From: Streptomyces pseudovenezuelae
GTDB lineage: Bacteria; Actinomycetota; Actinomycetes; Streptomycetales; Streptomycetaceae
Direction of reading: 5' to 3'
NCBI RefSeq assembly: GCF_029892565.1
Contig: NZ_JARXVH010000004.1
Location: forward strand, 434,001-498,000
Length of the DNA stretch: 64,000 bases
Position 1 is the stretch's first letter. Every line of letters starts with the position of its first letter. The notes under the pieces were generated by a model. The model searched no databases and was not told where the DNA came from. It worked only from the letters and a program-made list of their open reading frames with translations. Positions 45,995 to 54,989 of the stretch are shown piece by piece. A program made the position numbers and the translations under genes.

Positions 45995-48426
45995 CCGTCC
46001 AGTGTCCCCTTGCGCAGGGCCGCGCGGGCGGGAAGGGTCGCGGCGGTCAGGCCGAGGACGACGATCGCGCCGGCGAACGAGCCGTAGATCAGCGGGGGTA
46101 TGTAAGGCCCTTGCCCGGTCAGGCCGTTCATCATCGGGACCAGCGTGGCGAGGGCGATGGCCGTGCCCAGGGCGATGCCCGCGAGGGCGACCAGGAGGGC
46201 CTCCCAGCGGATCATCCGCAGCACTTGGCGGTGGGTGGAGCCGATGAGGCGGAGCGTGCCGAGTTCGTCGCGGCGGTCGAGGACGGTCATCACCAGGGTG
46301 TTGACGGCGGCGACGGCCGCGAAGCCGCCGAGGACGCCGGCCATCACTCCGTTCGCCCACGCGTTGAGCTCACGGTCCACGGACTGGGCGGTGGTGTAGT
46401 CGCCGCGGTCCAGGACCGTGCCGTACGCCTTCAGGCCCTGCTCCGTACCGCCCTTGGTCCACAGTTCGGTGTCGAAGGCGGAGCTGACGTGGGTGGCGAG
46501 GTCGGCGCGGGCCATGGTGACCTGGGACAGCCCCATGCCGCGTCCGTACGTCGCCACGACCACCGGCGAGGCCTTGGTGCCGTCGGGCAGGCGCAGGGCG
46601 AGCCGGTCGCCGACCTTGACGTCGGCGCTGTCGGCGAGGGAGGCGTCGACGGCGATCTCCCCCGGTTCCAGGGAGAGTCGGCCGTGCTCGACGTCCAGAT
46701 CCTGTACGGCGGCCAGGTCGCGGACGGAGCCGGTGACGCCCTGTGCGGTGGCCGAGTCCAGACCGCCGGTGATCGGGACGAGCACGGAGGTCTTCAACAG
46801 GCCGACGGCGGCGGTGACTTCGGGGGTGCGCCCGGCCTGGCGTACGGCGGCGGGGGTAAGGCCCGGGTCGGCGGTGACGACGTGGTCGGCGAGGAGGCCG
46901 GCGTGCTGCTGGTCGGCGGTGACGCGTTCCTCGCTGGTGTGCATGAAGACCAGCACCGAGGAGAAGGCCATCGCGAGCACGATCGGGGTGATCGCGGAGG
47001 CCAACCGGCGGGCGTTGGTACGGGAGTTGGCGGCGGCCAGCGCTGCGGGGGCGCCGGCGCCGCGCAGCGGGAGGCCGAACAGGGCGGCGCAGGCGCGGGC
47101 CACGAAGGGGCCCAGCAGCGCCACCGCGAGCATGAAGAGGCAGACGATGCCCAGGGCCGCGTTGGCCGCGTCCTCGCCCGTGAGGGAGGCGGACAGGCCC
47201 GCGCAGACGCAGCCGCCGGCCGCGGCGGCGATGCCGAGCGGTGTGCGGATCCAGCCGGGCCGCAGCCGCTCCACGGACGCCTCGGTCAGCGCCTGGCCCG
47301 GCTTGATGCGGGAACTGCGGTGCGCGGCCATGTATCCGGCGCCGAGGGCGGTGAGCAGGACCGCGCCGGTCGCGGAGACGAGCGGGATCCAGGAGACGGA
47401 CAGGTCGACGGCATCCGGAACCGCGCCCTTGGCCTTCAACTGCCCGAACCACCAGGTGGCCAGGGCGATTCCGGGCAGACAGCCGAGGGCGCCGGCGAGC
47501 GGGGCGATCAGCAGGGTCTCGGTGGCGATCGTGCGGCGGATCTGGCGCGGGGTGGTACCGAGGGCGCGCAACAGGGCGAACTCGCGGGCGCGTTGGCCCA
47601 CGGCGAGCGCGACGGTGCCGGCCGCGGTGAAGACGCCGACCATCGTGGCGACGCCGCCGAAGGAGCCGCCGATGCCCATGAGGGTCTCCTTGGCCTCGGC
47701 CAGCGTCGGGTCCTGGACGCCGCCGCGGTCGTTGCCGGTGTGCACCTCGGCCCGCCCGCCGAGGGCGTGCGCCACCTGGGACTTGAGGGTCCCCGTACTG
47801 ACCCCGGGCTTCGGCAGCACCGCCACGGCGTCGATCCGGCCGGGGTGACCGGAGACCCGCAGCGCGTCGGAGTCGGCGAGCCAGGCGGTGGCGTCCCGGG
47901 TGCCGGTGGTGCCGGAGACGCGGTAAGTGCGGGTGCCGTCAGGGGTGTTGAGGCTGACGCGCTCGCCGACGGAGGCCGTCTTCCCGCCCAGGACGACCTC
48001 GCCGGAGTGCGGCGCGCGGCCGGCGGCGAGCTGCTCGCCGGTGAAGGTGGTCGAGGCCCAATTGTGGGCGGTGAGCGGGCCGTTGGGACCGCCGACGGAG
48101 AAGGTGACGTCGGCGACGGCGGTACGGGCGCCGGGCGCCGAGGCCGCCGCTGCCACGAGCGAGTCGTCGAGGCGGGCGCGGTCGGTGATCGGTTCGCTGT
48201 CCGCGTCGTCACCGTGCCCGTAGTGGGCGCGCTGGTCGGCGGCGACCACGACGGGCGCGTCGGCGTACCGGCCGGCGGGGACCTTGGCCCGTACGCCGGT
48301 TTCCAAGAGGATGCCGCAGCCCGACGCGATCATCGCGGCCATCGCGAGCGCGATGAACGTCCCCACGAAGGCCGAGGGCCGGAAACGGAGGGCCGCGCGG
48401 GCGAGGCCGTTGGGGGCGAACATCAC
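45991..48426 (-). CDS. FtsX-like ABC transporter permease
   Basis: 811-residue permease of the MacB/LolC/FtsX superfamily. An N-terminal membrane segment (FVGTFIALAMAAMIASGCGI) is followed by an extracytoplasmic domain (~45-245), then three membrane segments of a first FtsX domain (~250-370, VGVFTAAGTVALAVGQRARE with ALLRALGTTPRQIRR). Central membrane segments and a second extracytoplasmic domain follow, and a second FtsX domain is at the end (VNTLVMTVLDRRDELGTLRL). It couples with the ATPase encoded just upstream by a four-base overlap. Likely exports or displaces a lipid, peptide or drug. Confidence 0.92.
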   Translation of the reverse strand: MMFAPNGLARAALRFRPSAFVGTFIALAMAAMIASGCGILLETGVRAKVPAGRYADAPVVVAADQRAHYGHGDDADSEPITDRARLDDSLVAAAASAPGARTAVADVTFSVGGPNGPLTAHNWASTTFTGEQLAAGRAPHSGEVVLGGKTASVGERVSLNTPDGTRTYRVSGTTGTRDATAWLADSDALRVSGHPGRIDAVAVLPKPGVSTGTLKSQVAHALGGRAEVHTGNDRGGVQDPTLAEAKETLMGIGGSFGGVATMVGVFTAAGTVALAVGQRAREFALLRALGTTPRQIRRTIATETLLIAPLAGALGCLPGIALATWWFGQLKAKGAVPDAVDLSVSWIPLVSATGAVLLTALGAGYMAAHRSSRIKPGQALTEASVERLRPGWIRTPLGIAAAAGGCVCAGLSASLTGEDAANAALGIVCLFMLAVALLGPFVARACAALFGLPLRGAGAPAALAAANSRTNARRLASAITPIVLAMAFSSVLVFMHTSEERVTADQQHAGLLADHVVTADPGLTPAAVRQAGRTPEVTAAVGLLKTSVLVPITGGLDSATAQGVTGSVRDLAAVQDLDVEHGRLSLEPGEIAVDASLADSADVKVGDRLALRLPDGTKASPVVVATYGRGMGLSQVTMARADLATHVSSAFDTELWTKGGTEQGLKAYGTVLDRGDYTTAQSVDRELNAWANGVMAGVLGGFAAVAAVNTLVMTVLDRRDELGTLRLIGSTHRQVLRMIRWEALLVALAGIALGTAIALATLVPMMNGLTGQGPYIPPLIYGSFAGAIVVLGLTAATLPARAALRKGTLDG

Positions 48427-49190
48427 GCCGCCGCCGGTGCGTACGTCGGGCGGGTGGTGAGGGCTGTCATGCGGGACGCGATCGTGGTGGCCGGGGCGCG
48501 GTCCAGGTGGTCGGCTATCTCGCCGTCCGCCAGGAACAGGACACGGTCGGCCCAGGCGGCGGCCGTCGGGTCGTGGGTGACCATGACGACGGTGGCGCCG
48601 TGGGTGTCGACGGCGTCGCGGAGCAGGGCGAGGATCTCGGCGGCCGTCGTGGTGTCCAGGGCGCCGGTGGGCTCGTCGGCGAAGACCACGTCGGGGCGGG
48701 TGACCAGGGCGCGGGCGATCGCGACGCGCTGCTGCTGTCCGCCAGAGAGCTGGCCGGGGCGGCGGCGGGCCTTGTCGGCCAGGCCGACCTGGGCGAGCAC
48801 CTCGGCGGCGCGGCGGCGGTCAGGGCGGTGGCCTGCCAGTCGGGTCGGCAGGACGACGTTCTGCTCGACCGTGAGGGACGGGAGCAGGTTGAAGGCCTGG
48901 AAGACGAAGCCGAGGCGGGTGCGGCGCAGCGCGGTGAGCTTGTTCTCCTTCATGCCGGTGATCTCCGTGCCGCCCAGGCGGACGGTGCCCCGGGTCGGGC
49001 GGTCGAGGCCTGCCGCGCACTGCAGGAACGTGGACTTGCCGGAGCCGGAGGGGCCCATCACGGCGGTGAAGCTGCGGCGCGGGAGGGTGAGGTCGATGCC
49101 GCGCAGGGCGTGGACGGCGGTGCCGCCTCGGCCGTAGCGGCGGGTCACTCCGTGCAGTTCCACGGCCCACTCGCCCGAGATATCTGGCAT
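48423..49190 (-). CDS. ABC transporter ATP-binding protein, LolD/MacB type
   Basis: 255 residues from ATG at 49190, preceded by GGAAGA; an in-frame ATG at 49217 lacks a site. Walker A AVMGPSGSGKSTFLQCAAGL, Q-loop FVFQAFNLLPSLTVEQN, signature LSGGQQQRVAIARALVTRPD, Walker B VVFADEPTGALDT and H-loop VVMVTHDPTAAAWADRV are all intact. It powers the FtsX-like permease that follows with a four-base overlap. Confidence 0.95.
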   Translation of the reverse strand: MPDISGEWAVELHGVTRRYGRGGTAVHALRGIDLTLPRRSFTAVMGPSGSGKSTFLQCAAGLDRPTRGTVRLGGTEITGMKENKLTALRRTRLGFVFQAFNLLPSLTVEQNVVLPTRLAGHRPDRRRAAEVLAQVGLADKARRRPGQLSGGQQQRVAIARALVTRPDVVFADEPTGALDTTTAAEILALLRDAVDTHGATVVMVTHDPTAAAWADRVLFLADGEIADHLDRAPATTIASRMTALTTRPTYAPAAA

Positions 49191-49379
49191 GCCTGATTTC
49201 TTCCGGTCCGATGACATGTCTCGAACGTACGGAGCGGAGGAGGGTCGGGACGATGAGGGCGGCTGGCGGATCCGGGCGGGGGAAAACCCCACCGTGCGGC
49301 TTTTTGGCAGGTGTCCGGTGGTGGTGCTCGGGCAGGGGTGGGTCGCGCGGCCCGGCGCTGACGGGGTGCCGCCTGGAGG

Positions 49380-50561
49380 CTAGGCAGGCCTCGCTGCCGC
49401 CGTCGGACCTTCCCTGCACACCAGCAGCAGCGCCCGGTCGTCGTTCACGTCCTTCGCCACCGCCTCGATGAGGTGCCAGGCCGCGCCGTGGAAGCCGCCC
49501 GCGACATAGCGGTCGGCCTCGCCGGTGAGGCGGTCTATGCCCTCGACGATGTCGCGCTCGGAGGTCTCCACCAGACCGTCTGTGAACAGCATCAACACGT
49601 CCCCGGGGCGCAGCGACCCCTTCACAGGGTCGAACTGGGCACCGTCGTACACACCCAGGAGCGGCCCGTCGGCGGCCTTCTCCTCCCAGCGTCCGCTGCC
49701 CGCGCTGAGCTGGAGCCCCGGCGGGTGGCCCGCGGAGTAGAGCTCGTAGTCGCCGGAGTCGAGGTCCAGGACCAGGTGGATGGAGGTCGCGAAGCCCTCG
49801 TCCCAGTCCTGGCGCAGGAGGTAGCCGTTCGCGGCCGGAAGGAAGGCGTGCGGGGGCAGCGAGCCGAGCAGGCCGCCGAACGCGCCCGACAGCAACAGGG
49901 CGCGCGAGCCTGCGTCCATGCCCTTGCCGGAGACGTCGGTGAGGACGACCTCCATCGTGCGGCCGCCGTTCGTCCGGGCCGCGACCACGAAGTCGCCCGA
50001 GAAGGACTGACCGCCCGCGGGCCGCAGGGCCATCTCCCGGTGCCATCCGTCCGGCAGCGTGGGCAGCTTGCTCTGCACCCGGATCCGTTCACGCAGGTCG
50101 AACAGCATCGTCCCGCCACGCCGCCACGGCACGCCCACCCGGCTGCGGAACTGCGCGACCAGCAGCCCGAAGAACCCGCACGCGGCGACCACCAGCACCA
50201 CACCCGGCGTGACCCGGGACGGCCCTTCGGTGTACGGACCGAGCTGCACGGACTCCACGATCAGCGCGGTGGCCGCCGCGGCGTACAGCGCGAGCAGGCT
50301 CGCCGGGCGCAGCAGCAGACCGCCCGCGACGATCGGCAGGACCAGCGCGGCCGGCGAGCACCACACCGAGTTGGCGAGGGTCGTGGCCGCGATGATCGGG
50401 ACGGTGAGCAGCAGTCCGGCCAGCGCGACCCAGTCGGAGCCGTCGCCGCGGAAGTAGTCCACGGCGCTTCTGCGCATGCCGACGCGAGCCCGGTGCCACT
50501 GCATCTTCAACCGGGCCGTGAACGTGTCGGCTTCCGCGCGCCGCTCTCGTCCTGCTGCCAT
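49380..50561 (-). CDS. PP2C-family (SpoIIE-type) membrane phosphatase
   Basis: 393 residues. Membrane segments occupy ~45-145 (VALAGLLLTVPIIAATTLAN, LVLPIVAGGLLLRPASLLAL, VVLVVAACGFFGLLVAQFRS). The SpoIIE phosphatase domain is at ~160-385, with metal-binding acidic residues in GGQSFSGDFVVAA, EVVLTDVSGKGMDAGSRALL, ELYSAGHPPGLQL and LFTDGLVETSERD. Such enzymes dephosphorylate anti-anti-sigma factors (STAS proteins). No partner kinase or STAS gene is adjacent, as is common for the many Streptomyces paralogues. Confidence 0.92.
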   Translation of the reverse strand: MAAGRERRAEADTFTARLKMQWHRARVGMRRSAVDYFRGDGSDWVALAGLLLTVPIIAATTLANSVWCSPAALVLPIVAGGLLLRPASLLALYAAAATALIVESVQLGPYTEGPSRVTPGVVLVVAACGFFGLLVAQFRSRVGVPWRRGGTMLFDLRERIRVQSKLPTLPDGWHREMALRPAGGQSFSGDFVVAARTNGGRTMEVVLTDVSGKGMDAGSRALLLSGAFGGLLGSLPPHAFLPAANGYLLRQDWDEGFATSIHLVLDLDSGDYELYSAGHPPGLQLSAGSGRWEEKAADGPLLGVYDGAQFDPVKGSLRPGDVLMLFTDGLVETSERDIVEGIDRLTGEADRYVAGGFHGAAWHLIEAVAKDVNDDRALLLVCREGPTAAARPA

Positions 50562-50723
50562 TAGTTCGGGACCCTATCCATCGGACCAGCCGCTTGGCAC
50601 GGGAGGTCCCACTTGTCCCCCGTCCGAGGCTCAACTTCACAGTGAACTTCACCAGAAGGCGATCCGTCGCCGCCAAGGAGAAATTCCCTGGCTCGTCACT
50701 CAATGCCCTGATAGGGATGGTTC

Positions 50724-51953
50724 ATGGGGACTGACTTGCGAGTGCTGCGGCAGGACGACTGGGACAAGTGGTACGAGAACCTCATCCGCGCCTTCGGCGG
50801 GGTGCAGGAATCACCGGAGGAACGGGCGCTGTGGCGCGAGCGCACCGAGACGGACCGTTCCCTCGGCGCCTGGGACGGTGACGCGTGCGTCGGCACGGCG
50901 GGTGCCTTCAGCTTCCGGCTGACCGTGCCGGGCGGCGCCCCGGTGCCGGCGGCCGGCGTCACCATGGTCTCCGTGGCCGCCACGCACCGGCGGCGCGGAG
51001 TGCTGACGTCGATGATGCGGCGCCAGCTGGACGACGTACGGTCCTGGGGCGAGCCGTTGGCCGTGCTGACGGCCTCCGAGCCCGCGATCTACGGGCGGTT
51101 CGGGTACGACATCGGCACGCACCACGCCAACGTCGAGGTGGAAACCAGTCGGGTCCGGCTGACCGTGCCGCCCGGCACCGACGAGGTGCGCCTGCGGTAC
51201 GCCGCTCCGGCCGACGCCCTCGAAGCCTGCGAGGCCGTGTACGCGCGCACGGTGTCCGGGCGGCCCGGCATGCTCGCCCGGCTGCCGGGCTGGGACCGGC
51301 TCTGGCTGCTCGACCCGGAGCGCGAGCGGGCGGGCGCGTCACCGCTGCAGTGCGTGCTCGCGGAGCGGGACGGCGAGGTCGTCGGGTACGCGCGGTTCCG
51401 GGTGAAGCCGGACTGGGAGACCGCAGGCCCCAAGGGCACGGTGGGTGTGCAGGACGCGGAGGCCCTCGACCCGGCGGCGCACGCCGCGCTGTGGCGGTTC
51501 CTGTTCGAGATCGATCTCACGTCGTCGCTGGTCGCGCGCGGGCGCCCGCTGGACGAGCCGTGGCTGTACATGGTGTCCGACATCCGCCGCTGCGGGCTGC
51601 GCATCCGTGACTCGCTGCACGTGCGGCTGGTCGACGTCGGGGCGGCGCTGGAGGCGCGCACCTACCAGGCGCCGGTGGACGTGGTGTTGGACGTCGAGGA
51701 CGCCTTCTGCCCCTGGAACACGGGCCGTTGGCGGCTGTCCGGCGACCCGAAGGGCGCGTCCTGCACACGCACCGAGGACCGGGCCGATCTCGCGCTGTCC
51801 GTACGGGAGTTGGGGGCCACCTACCTCGGCGGCGTCACCCTGGGCGCACTCGCCGGGGCCGGCCGGGTGCGGGAGCTGCGGCCCGGCGCGCTGGCGGAGG
51901 CGTCGCTCGCGTTCGCGTCCACGGTGACGCCGTGGCTGCCGCACGGGTTCTAG
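50724..51953 (+). CDS. GNAT acetyltransferase, Eis family
   Basis: 409 residues. N-terminal GNAT fold with acetyl-CoA loop VTMVSVAATHRRRGVLTSMM (V-x-V-x-P-x-x-R-R-x-G), YGRFGYDIGTHHANVEV, a second degenerate GNAT domain, and a C-terminal SCP2-like domain ending in LGAPxLGG-type ELGATYLGGVTLGALAGAG and a C-terminal Phe (PHGF), whose carboxylate acts as the general base in Eis. Eis enzymes acetylate amines of many sites, including aminoglycosides. Physiological substrate unknown. Confidence 0.92.
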   Translation: MGTDLRVLRQDDWDKWYENLIRAFGGVQESPEERALWRERTETDRSLGAWDGDACVGTAGAFSFRLTVPGGAPVPAAGVTMVSVAATHRRRGVLTSMMRRQLDDVRSWGEPLAVLTASEPAIYGRFGYDIGTHHANVEVETSRVRLTVPPGTDEVRLRYAAPADALEACEAVYARTVSGRPGMLARLPGWDRLWLLDPERERAGASPLQCVLAERDGEVVGYARFRVKPDWETAGPKGTVGVQDAEALDPAAHAALWRFLFEIDLTSSLVARGRPLDEPWLYMVSDIRRCGLRIRDSLHVRLVDVGAALEARTYQAPVDVVLDVEDAFCPWNTGRWRLSGDPKGASCTRTEDRADLALSVRELGATYLGGVTLGALAGAGRVRELRPGALAEASLAFASTVTPWLPHGF

Positions 51954-52005
51954 ACGGCGGTCTCCATGACGTCACGTCCAGGACGCGCGGCTCACCGCAA
52001 CAGGC

Positions 52006-52815
52006 TCACTTCTGCTGGCAGTCGGGGCACCAGAACAGGTTGCGGGCGGCGAGGTCGGCGGTGCTGATCTCGCCGCCGCAGATGTGGCAGGGCAGGTTCG
52101 CCCTGCGGTAGACGTACACCTCGCCGCCGTGGTCGTCGACGCGCGGCGGGCGGCCCATCGCCTCCGGCAGGTGTGCCGGGCGGACGGTGTCGATGCGGTT
52201 GTTGCGGACGCCCTCGCGCATGAGGTCGGCCAAGTCGCCCCAGACGGCGTCCCATTCGGCCGGGGTGACGTCCTTGCCGACGCGGTAGGGGTCGATGCCG
52301 TGCCGGAAGAGGACCTCGGCGCGGTAGACGTTGCCGACGCCCGCGATCACCTTCTGGTCCATGAGCAGTGCGGCGATCGTCGTACGGCTGCGGGAGATCC
52401 GGCGGTACGCCGCCTTCGGGTCGGCGTCGGCGCGCAGCGGGTCGGGGCCCAGGCGCTCGTGTATCGCGTGCTTCTCGGTGTCCGTGATCAGCGCGCAGGT
52501 GGTGGGGCCGCGCAGATCGACGTACGACGTGGTGTTCGCGAGCCGCAGCCGGACCGTGTCGGTGGCCGGCGGAGCGGGCGCGTCGCCGAAGTTCACCTTG
52601 CCGAACAGGCCGAGGTGGATGTGGACCCAGTCGCTGTCGCGGAAGCCCAGGAAGAGGTGCTTGCCGTGGGCCTCGGTGCGGGTGAGTGCGGCGCCGTCGA
52701 GGAGTGCGGCGGCGTCCGAGAACTTGCCCTGGGGGCTGGTCACGCGCGGTGCCGTGCCGGAGAAGCGGTTGGCGTAGTCCGACGCCAGCCGGTGGATCGT
52801 GTGCCCCTCTGGCAC
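52006..52815 (-). CDS. Fpg/Nei-family DNA glycosylase
   Basis: 269 residues. The N-terminus MPEGHTIHRLASDY carries the catalytic Pro and Glu after Met removal, with the sequence style of actinobacterial Nei2. Helix-two-turn-helix ALLMDQKVIAGVGNVYRAEV and a C-terminal zinc finger (LPCHICGG...FWCPDCQQK, Cys4) are present. It removes oxidised pyrimidines and nicks the strand (AP lyase) in base-excision repair. Start is GTG at 52815; rpiB lies 60 bases upstream on the same strand. Confidence 0.93.
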   Translation of the reverse strand: MPEGHTIHRLASDYANRFSGTAPRVTSPQGKFSDAAALLDGAALTRTEAHGKHLFLGFRDSDWVHIHLGLFGKVNFGDAPAPPATDTVRLRLANTTSYVDLRGPTTCALITDTEKHAIHERLGPDPLRADADPKAAYRRISRSRTTIAALLMDQKVIAGVGNVYRAEVLFRHGIDPYRVGKDVTPAEWDAVWGDLADLMREGVRNNRIDTVRPAHLPEAMGRPPRVDDHGGEVYVYRRANLPCHICGGEISTADLAARNLFWCPDCQQK

Positions 52816-52875
52816 GGTGCCTGTTCCTTTCCAGCCCCGGGGACCCGGTCCCCGGGGGCGGCCCGATAGTGCGAC

Positions 52876-53364
52876 TCAGCCCTGCTGCGGGTGGTGCGCC
52901 GGGATCGGGGGCAGTTCGCCCGTCGTCTCGTACGCGTTGAGCATCTCGATCCGGCGGATGTGCCGCTCGCCCTCGGAGAACGGGGTGCCCAGGAAGGTCT
53001 CGACGAACTTCGTGGCCTCGTCCGCGGTGTGCATACGGGCGCCCACGGCGACGACGTTCGCGTTGTTGTGCTGCCGGCCGAGCGAGGCGGTCTCCTCGCT
53101 CCAGGCCAGGGCCGCACGGACGCCCTTCACCTTGTTCGCGGCGATCTGCTCGCCGTTGCCCGAGCCGCCGATCACGATGCCGAGGGCCTCGGGGTCGGCC
53201 GCCGTGCGCTCCGCGGCGCGCAGGCAGAACGGCGGGTAGTCGTCCTCGGCGTCGAAGATGTGCGGGCCGCAGTCGACGGGCTCGTGCCCTGCCGCCTTGA
53301 GCCACTCCACGAGGTGGTTCTTGAGTTCGAAGCCGGCATGGTCGGAACCGAGATACACACGCAT
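52876..53364 (-). CDS. rpiB: Ribose-5-phosphate isomerase B
   Basis: 162 residues from ATG at 53364. RpiB/LacAB fold: MRVYLGSDHAGFELKNHLVE, YPPFCLRAAERTAADPEALG (active-site Cys in PPFC), IVIGGSGNGEQIAANKVKGV and HNNANVVAVGARMHTADEA. The anion-hole SGNG motif is intact. It interconverts ribose-5- and ribulose-5-phosphate in the pentose phosphate pathway. On the same strand as the Nei-like gene that follows. Confidence 0.95.
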   Translation of the reverse strand: MRVYLGSDHAGFELKNHLVEWLKAAGHEPVDCGPHIFDAEDDYPPFCLRAAERTAADPEALGIVIGGSGNGEQIAANKVKGVRAALAWSEETASLGRQHNNANVVAVGARMHTADEATKFVETFLGTPFSEGERHIRRIEMLNAYETTGELPPIPAHHPQQG

Positions 53365-53570
53365 GGTCCGAGTGTGACACGGCTGTTTCAGGGAAGCAGC
53401 GCCGGGTGTCCAGTCGGAAAAATACACCCCCCACCACGGAACCTCAAGAAAACCTCAAGTAACGATCTGGATTCAGAGGTTCACGAATCCATTCACCTCC
53501 GATTCACTGGACCGACCCGTACACCCCCCGGTACGGGAGACCGCTCACCCGGCGCAAAGGAATTCCCCCC
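53365..53570. other. Divergent region between rpiB and the amino-acid permease
   Basis: 206 bases with lower GC. It contains the direct repeat GAACCTCAAG / AAACCTCAAG near 53440-53460 and three GATTCA/ATTCAC motifs up to 53510, which might be regulator sites for the permease. No gene. Confidence 0.35.
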
Positions 53571-54989
53571 ATGACTGGTCTGCAGGCCGGACTCAAGAAC
53601 CGGCATCTGTCGATGATCGCCATCGGTGGCGTCATCGGCGCCGGCCTCTTCGTCGGTTCCAGCTCCGGCATCGCGACCGCGGGCCCCGGCATCCTGCTGT
53701 CGTACGCCCTCGTCGGCACGCTCGTCGTCCTCGTGATGCGGATGCTCGGCGAGATGTCCGCCGCGAACCCCACCTCCGGCTCCTTCTCGGCCCACGCCGA
53801 CCGGGCGCTCGGCCGCTGGGCCGGGTTCTCCATCGGCTGGCTGTACTGGTTCTTCTGGGTCGTGGTGCTCGCGGTGGAGGCCACCGCCGGTGCCAAGATC
53901 CTGGAGGGCTGGATCCCGGCCGTGCCCCAGTGGGGCTGGGCGCTCATCGTGATGGTGGTGCTGACGGCCACCAACCTGGTCTCGGTCGGCTCCTACGGCG
54001 AGTTCGAGTTCTGGTTCGCCGGGATCAAGGTCGTCGCGATCGGCGCGTTCATCATCGTCGGCGCGCTCGCGGTGTTCGGCGTGCTGCCGGGCGTGGACAG
54101 CGACAAGGCGGGCCTCGGCAACCTCACCGACCACGGCGGCTTCCTGCCGCACGGCCCCGGCGCCATCCTGACCGGCGTACTGCTCGTCGTCTTCTCCTTC
54201 ATGGGCAGCGAGATCGCCACCCTGGCCGCCGGCGAGTCCGAGGACCCGCAGCGCGCGGTCACCAAGTCGACCAACAGCATCATCTGGCGCATCGGCGTCT
54301 TCTACCTGGGCTCGATCTTCATCGTCGTGACCCTGCTCCCCTGGGACGACGCGTCGATCAAGGAGCAGGGCTCGTACGTCGCCGCGCTCGACTCGCTCGG
54401 TATCGCGCACGCCGGCCAGATCATGAACTTCATCGTGCTGACGTCGGTACTGTCCTGTCTCAACTCCGGCCTCTACACGGCCTCCCGCATGGCCTTCTCG
54501 CTCGGTGAGCGCGGGGACGCGCCGAAGGCGTTCGCGAAGACGACCTCGCGCGGTGTGCCGCTGACCGCGATCGTCTGCTCCGTCGTCTTCGGCTTCGTCG
54601 CCGTGTTCTTCAACTACAAGTTCCCGGACTCGGTCTTCCTCTTCCTGGTCAACTCCAGTGGCGCGGTGGCTCTGTTCGTCTGGCTGGTCATCTGCTTCTC
54701 GCAGCTGCGGATGCGGCGGATCATCCAGGCCGAGGCGCCGGAGAAGCTGGTCGTGAAGATGTGGCTGTACCCGTATCTGACCTGGGCGACCGCCGCGTTG
54801 ATCGTGTTCGTGCTCGGCTACATGCTCGCGGACACCGAGCACGACGGACGCGAGACCGTGCTGCTGTCGCTGCTGGTCGCCGCGGTCGTGCTCGCCATCG
54901 CCTTCATCAAGGAGAGGGTGCGGCGAGGCGCCCCGACGGCCGCCGAGGGCGTGCCCGCCGAGACGCCGGCCAAGGTCAAAGCACCGTGA
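53571..54989 (+). CDS. Amino acid permease, APC superfamily (GabP/AnsP-like)
   Basis: 472 residues, 12 membrane segments. Family head LKNRHLSMIAIGGVIGAGLF, VGSSSGIATAGPGILLSYAL, EMSAANPTSGSFSAHADRAL and VFSFMGSEIATLAAGESEDP are all amino-acid-permease signatures; IARG-like GVPLTAIVCSVVF follows. Closest in style to GABA/asparagine/aromatic permeases of Streptomyces, but the substrate cannot be fixed. ATG at 53571 with AAAGGAA upstream. Its 3' end overlaps the convergent kinase gene by 14 bases. Confidence 0.93.
   Translation: MTGLQAGLKNRHLSMIAIGGVIGAGLFVGSSSGIATAGPGILLSYALVGTLVVLVMRMLGEMSAANPTSGSFSAHADRALGRWAGFSIGWLYWFFWVVVLAVEATAGAKILEGWIPAVPQWGWALIVMVVLTATNLVSVGSYGEFEFWFAGIKVVAIGAFIIVGALAVFGVLPGVDSDKAGLGNLTDHGGFLPHGPGAILTGVLLVVFSFMGSEIATLAAGESEDPQRAVTKSTNSIIWRIGVFYLGSIFIVVTLLPWDDASIKEQGSYVAALDSLGIAHAGQIMNFIVLTSVLSCLNSGLYTASRMAFSLGERGDAPKAFAKTTSRGVPLTAIVCSVVFGFVAVFFNYKFPDSVFLFLVNSSGAVALFVWLVICFSQLRMRRIIQAEAPEKLVVKMWLYPYLTWATAALIVFVLGYMLADTEHDGRETVLLSLLVAAVVLAIAFIKERVRRGAPTAAEGVPAETPAKVKAP

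Noticed and set aside
46111..49137. A 1008-codon plus-strand frame opposite the ABC exporter
   Set aside because: Mirror of the permease and ATPase genes, which have full motifs and coupled starts on the minus strand.
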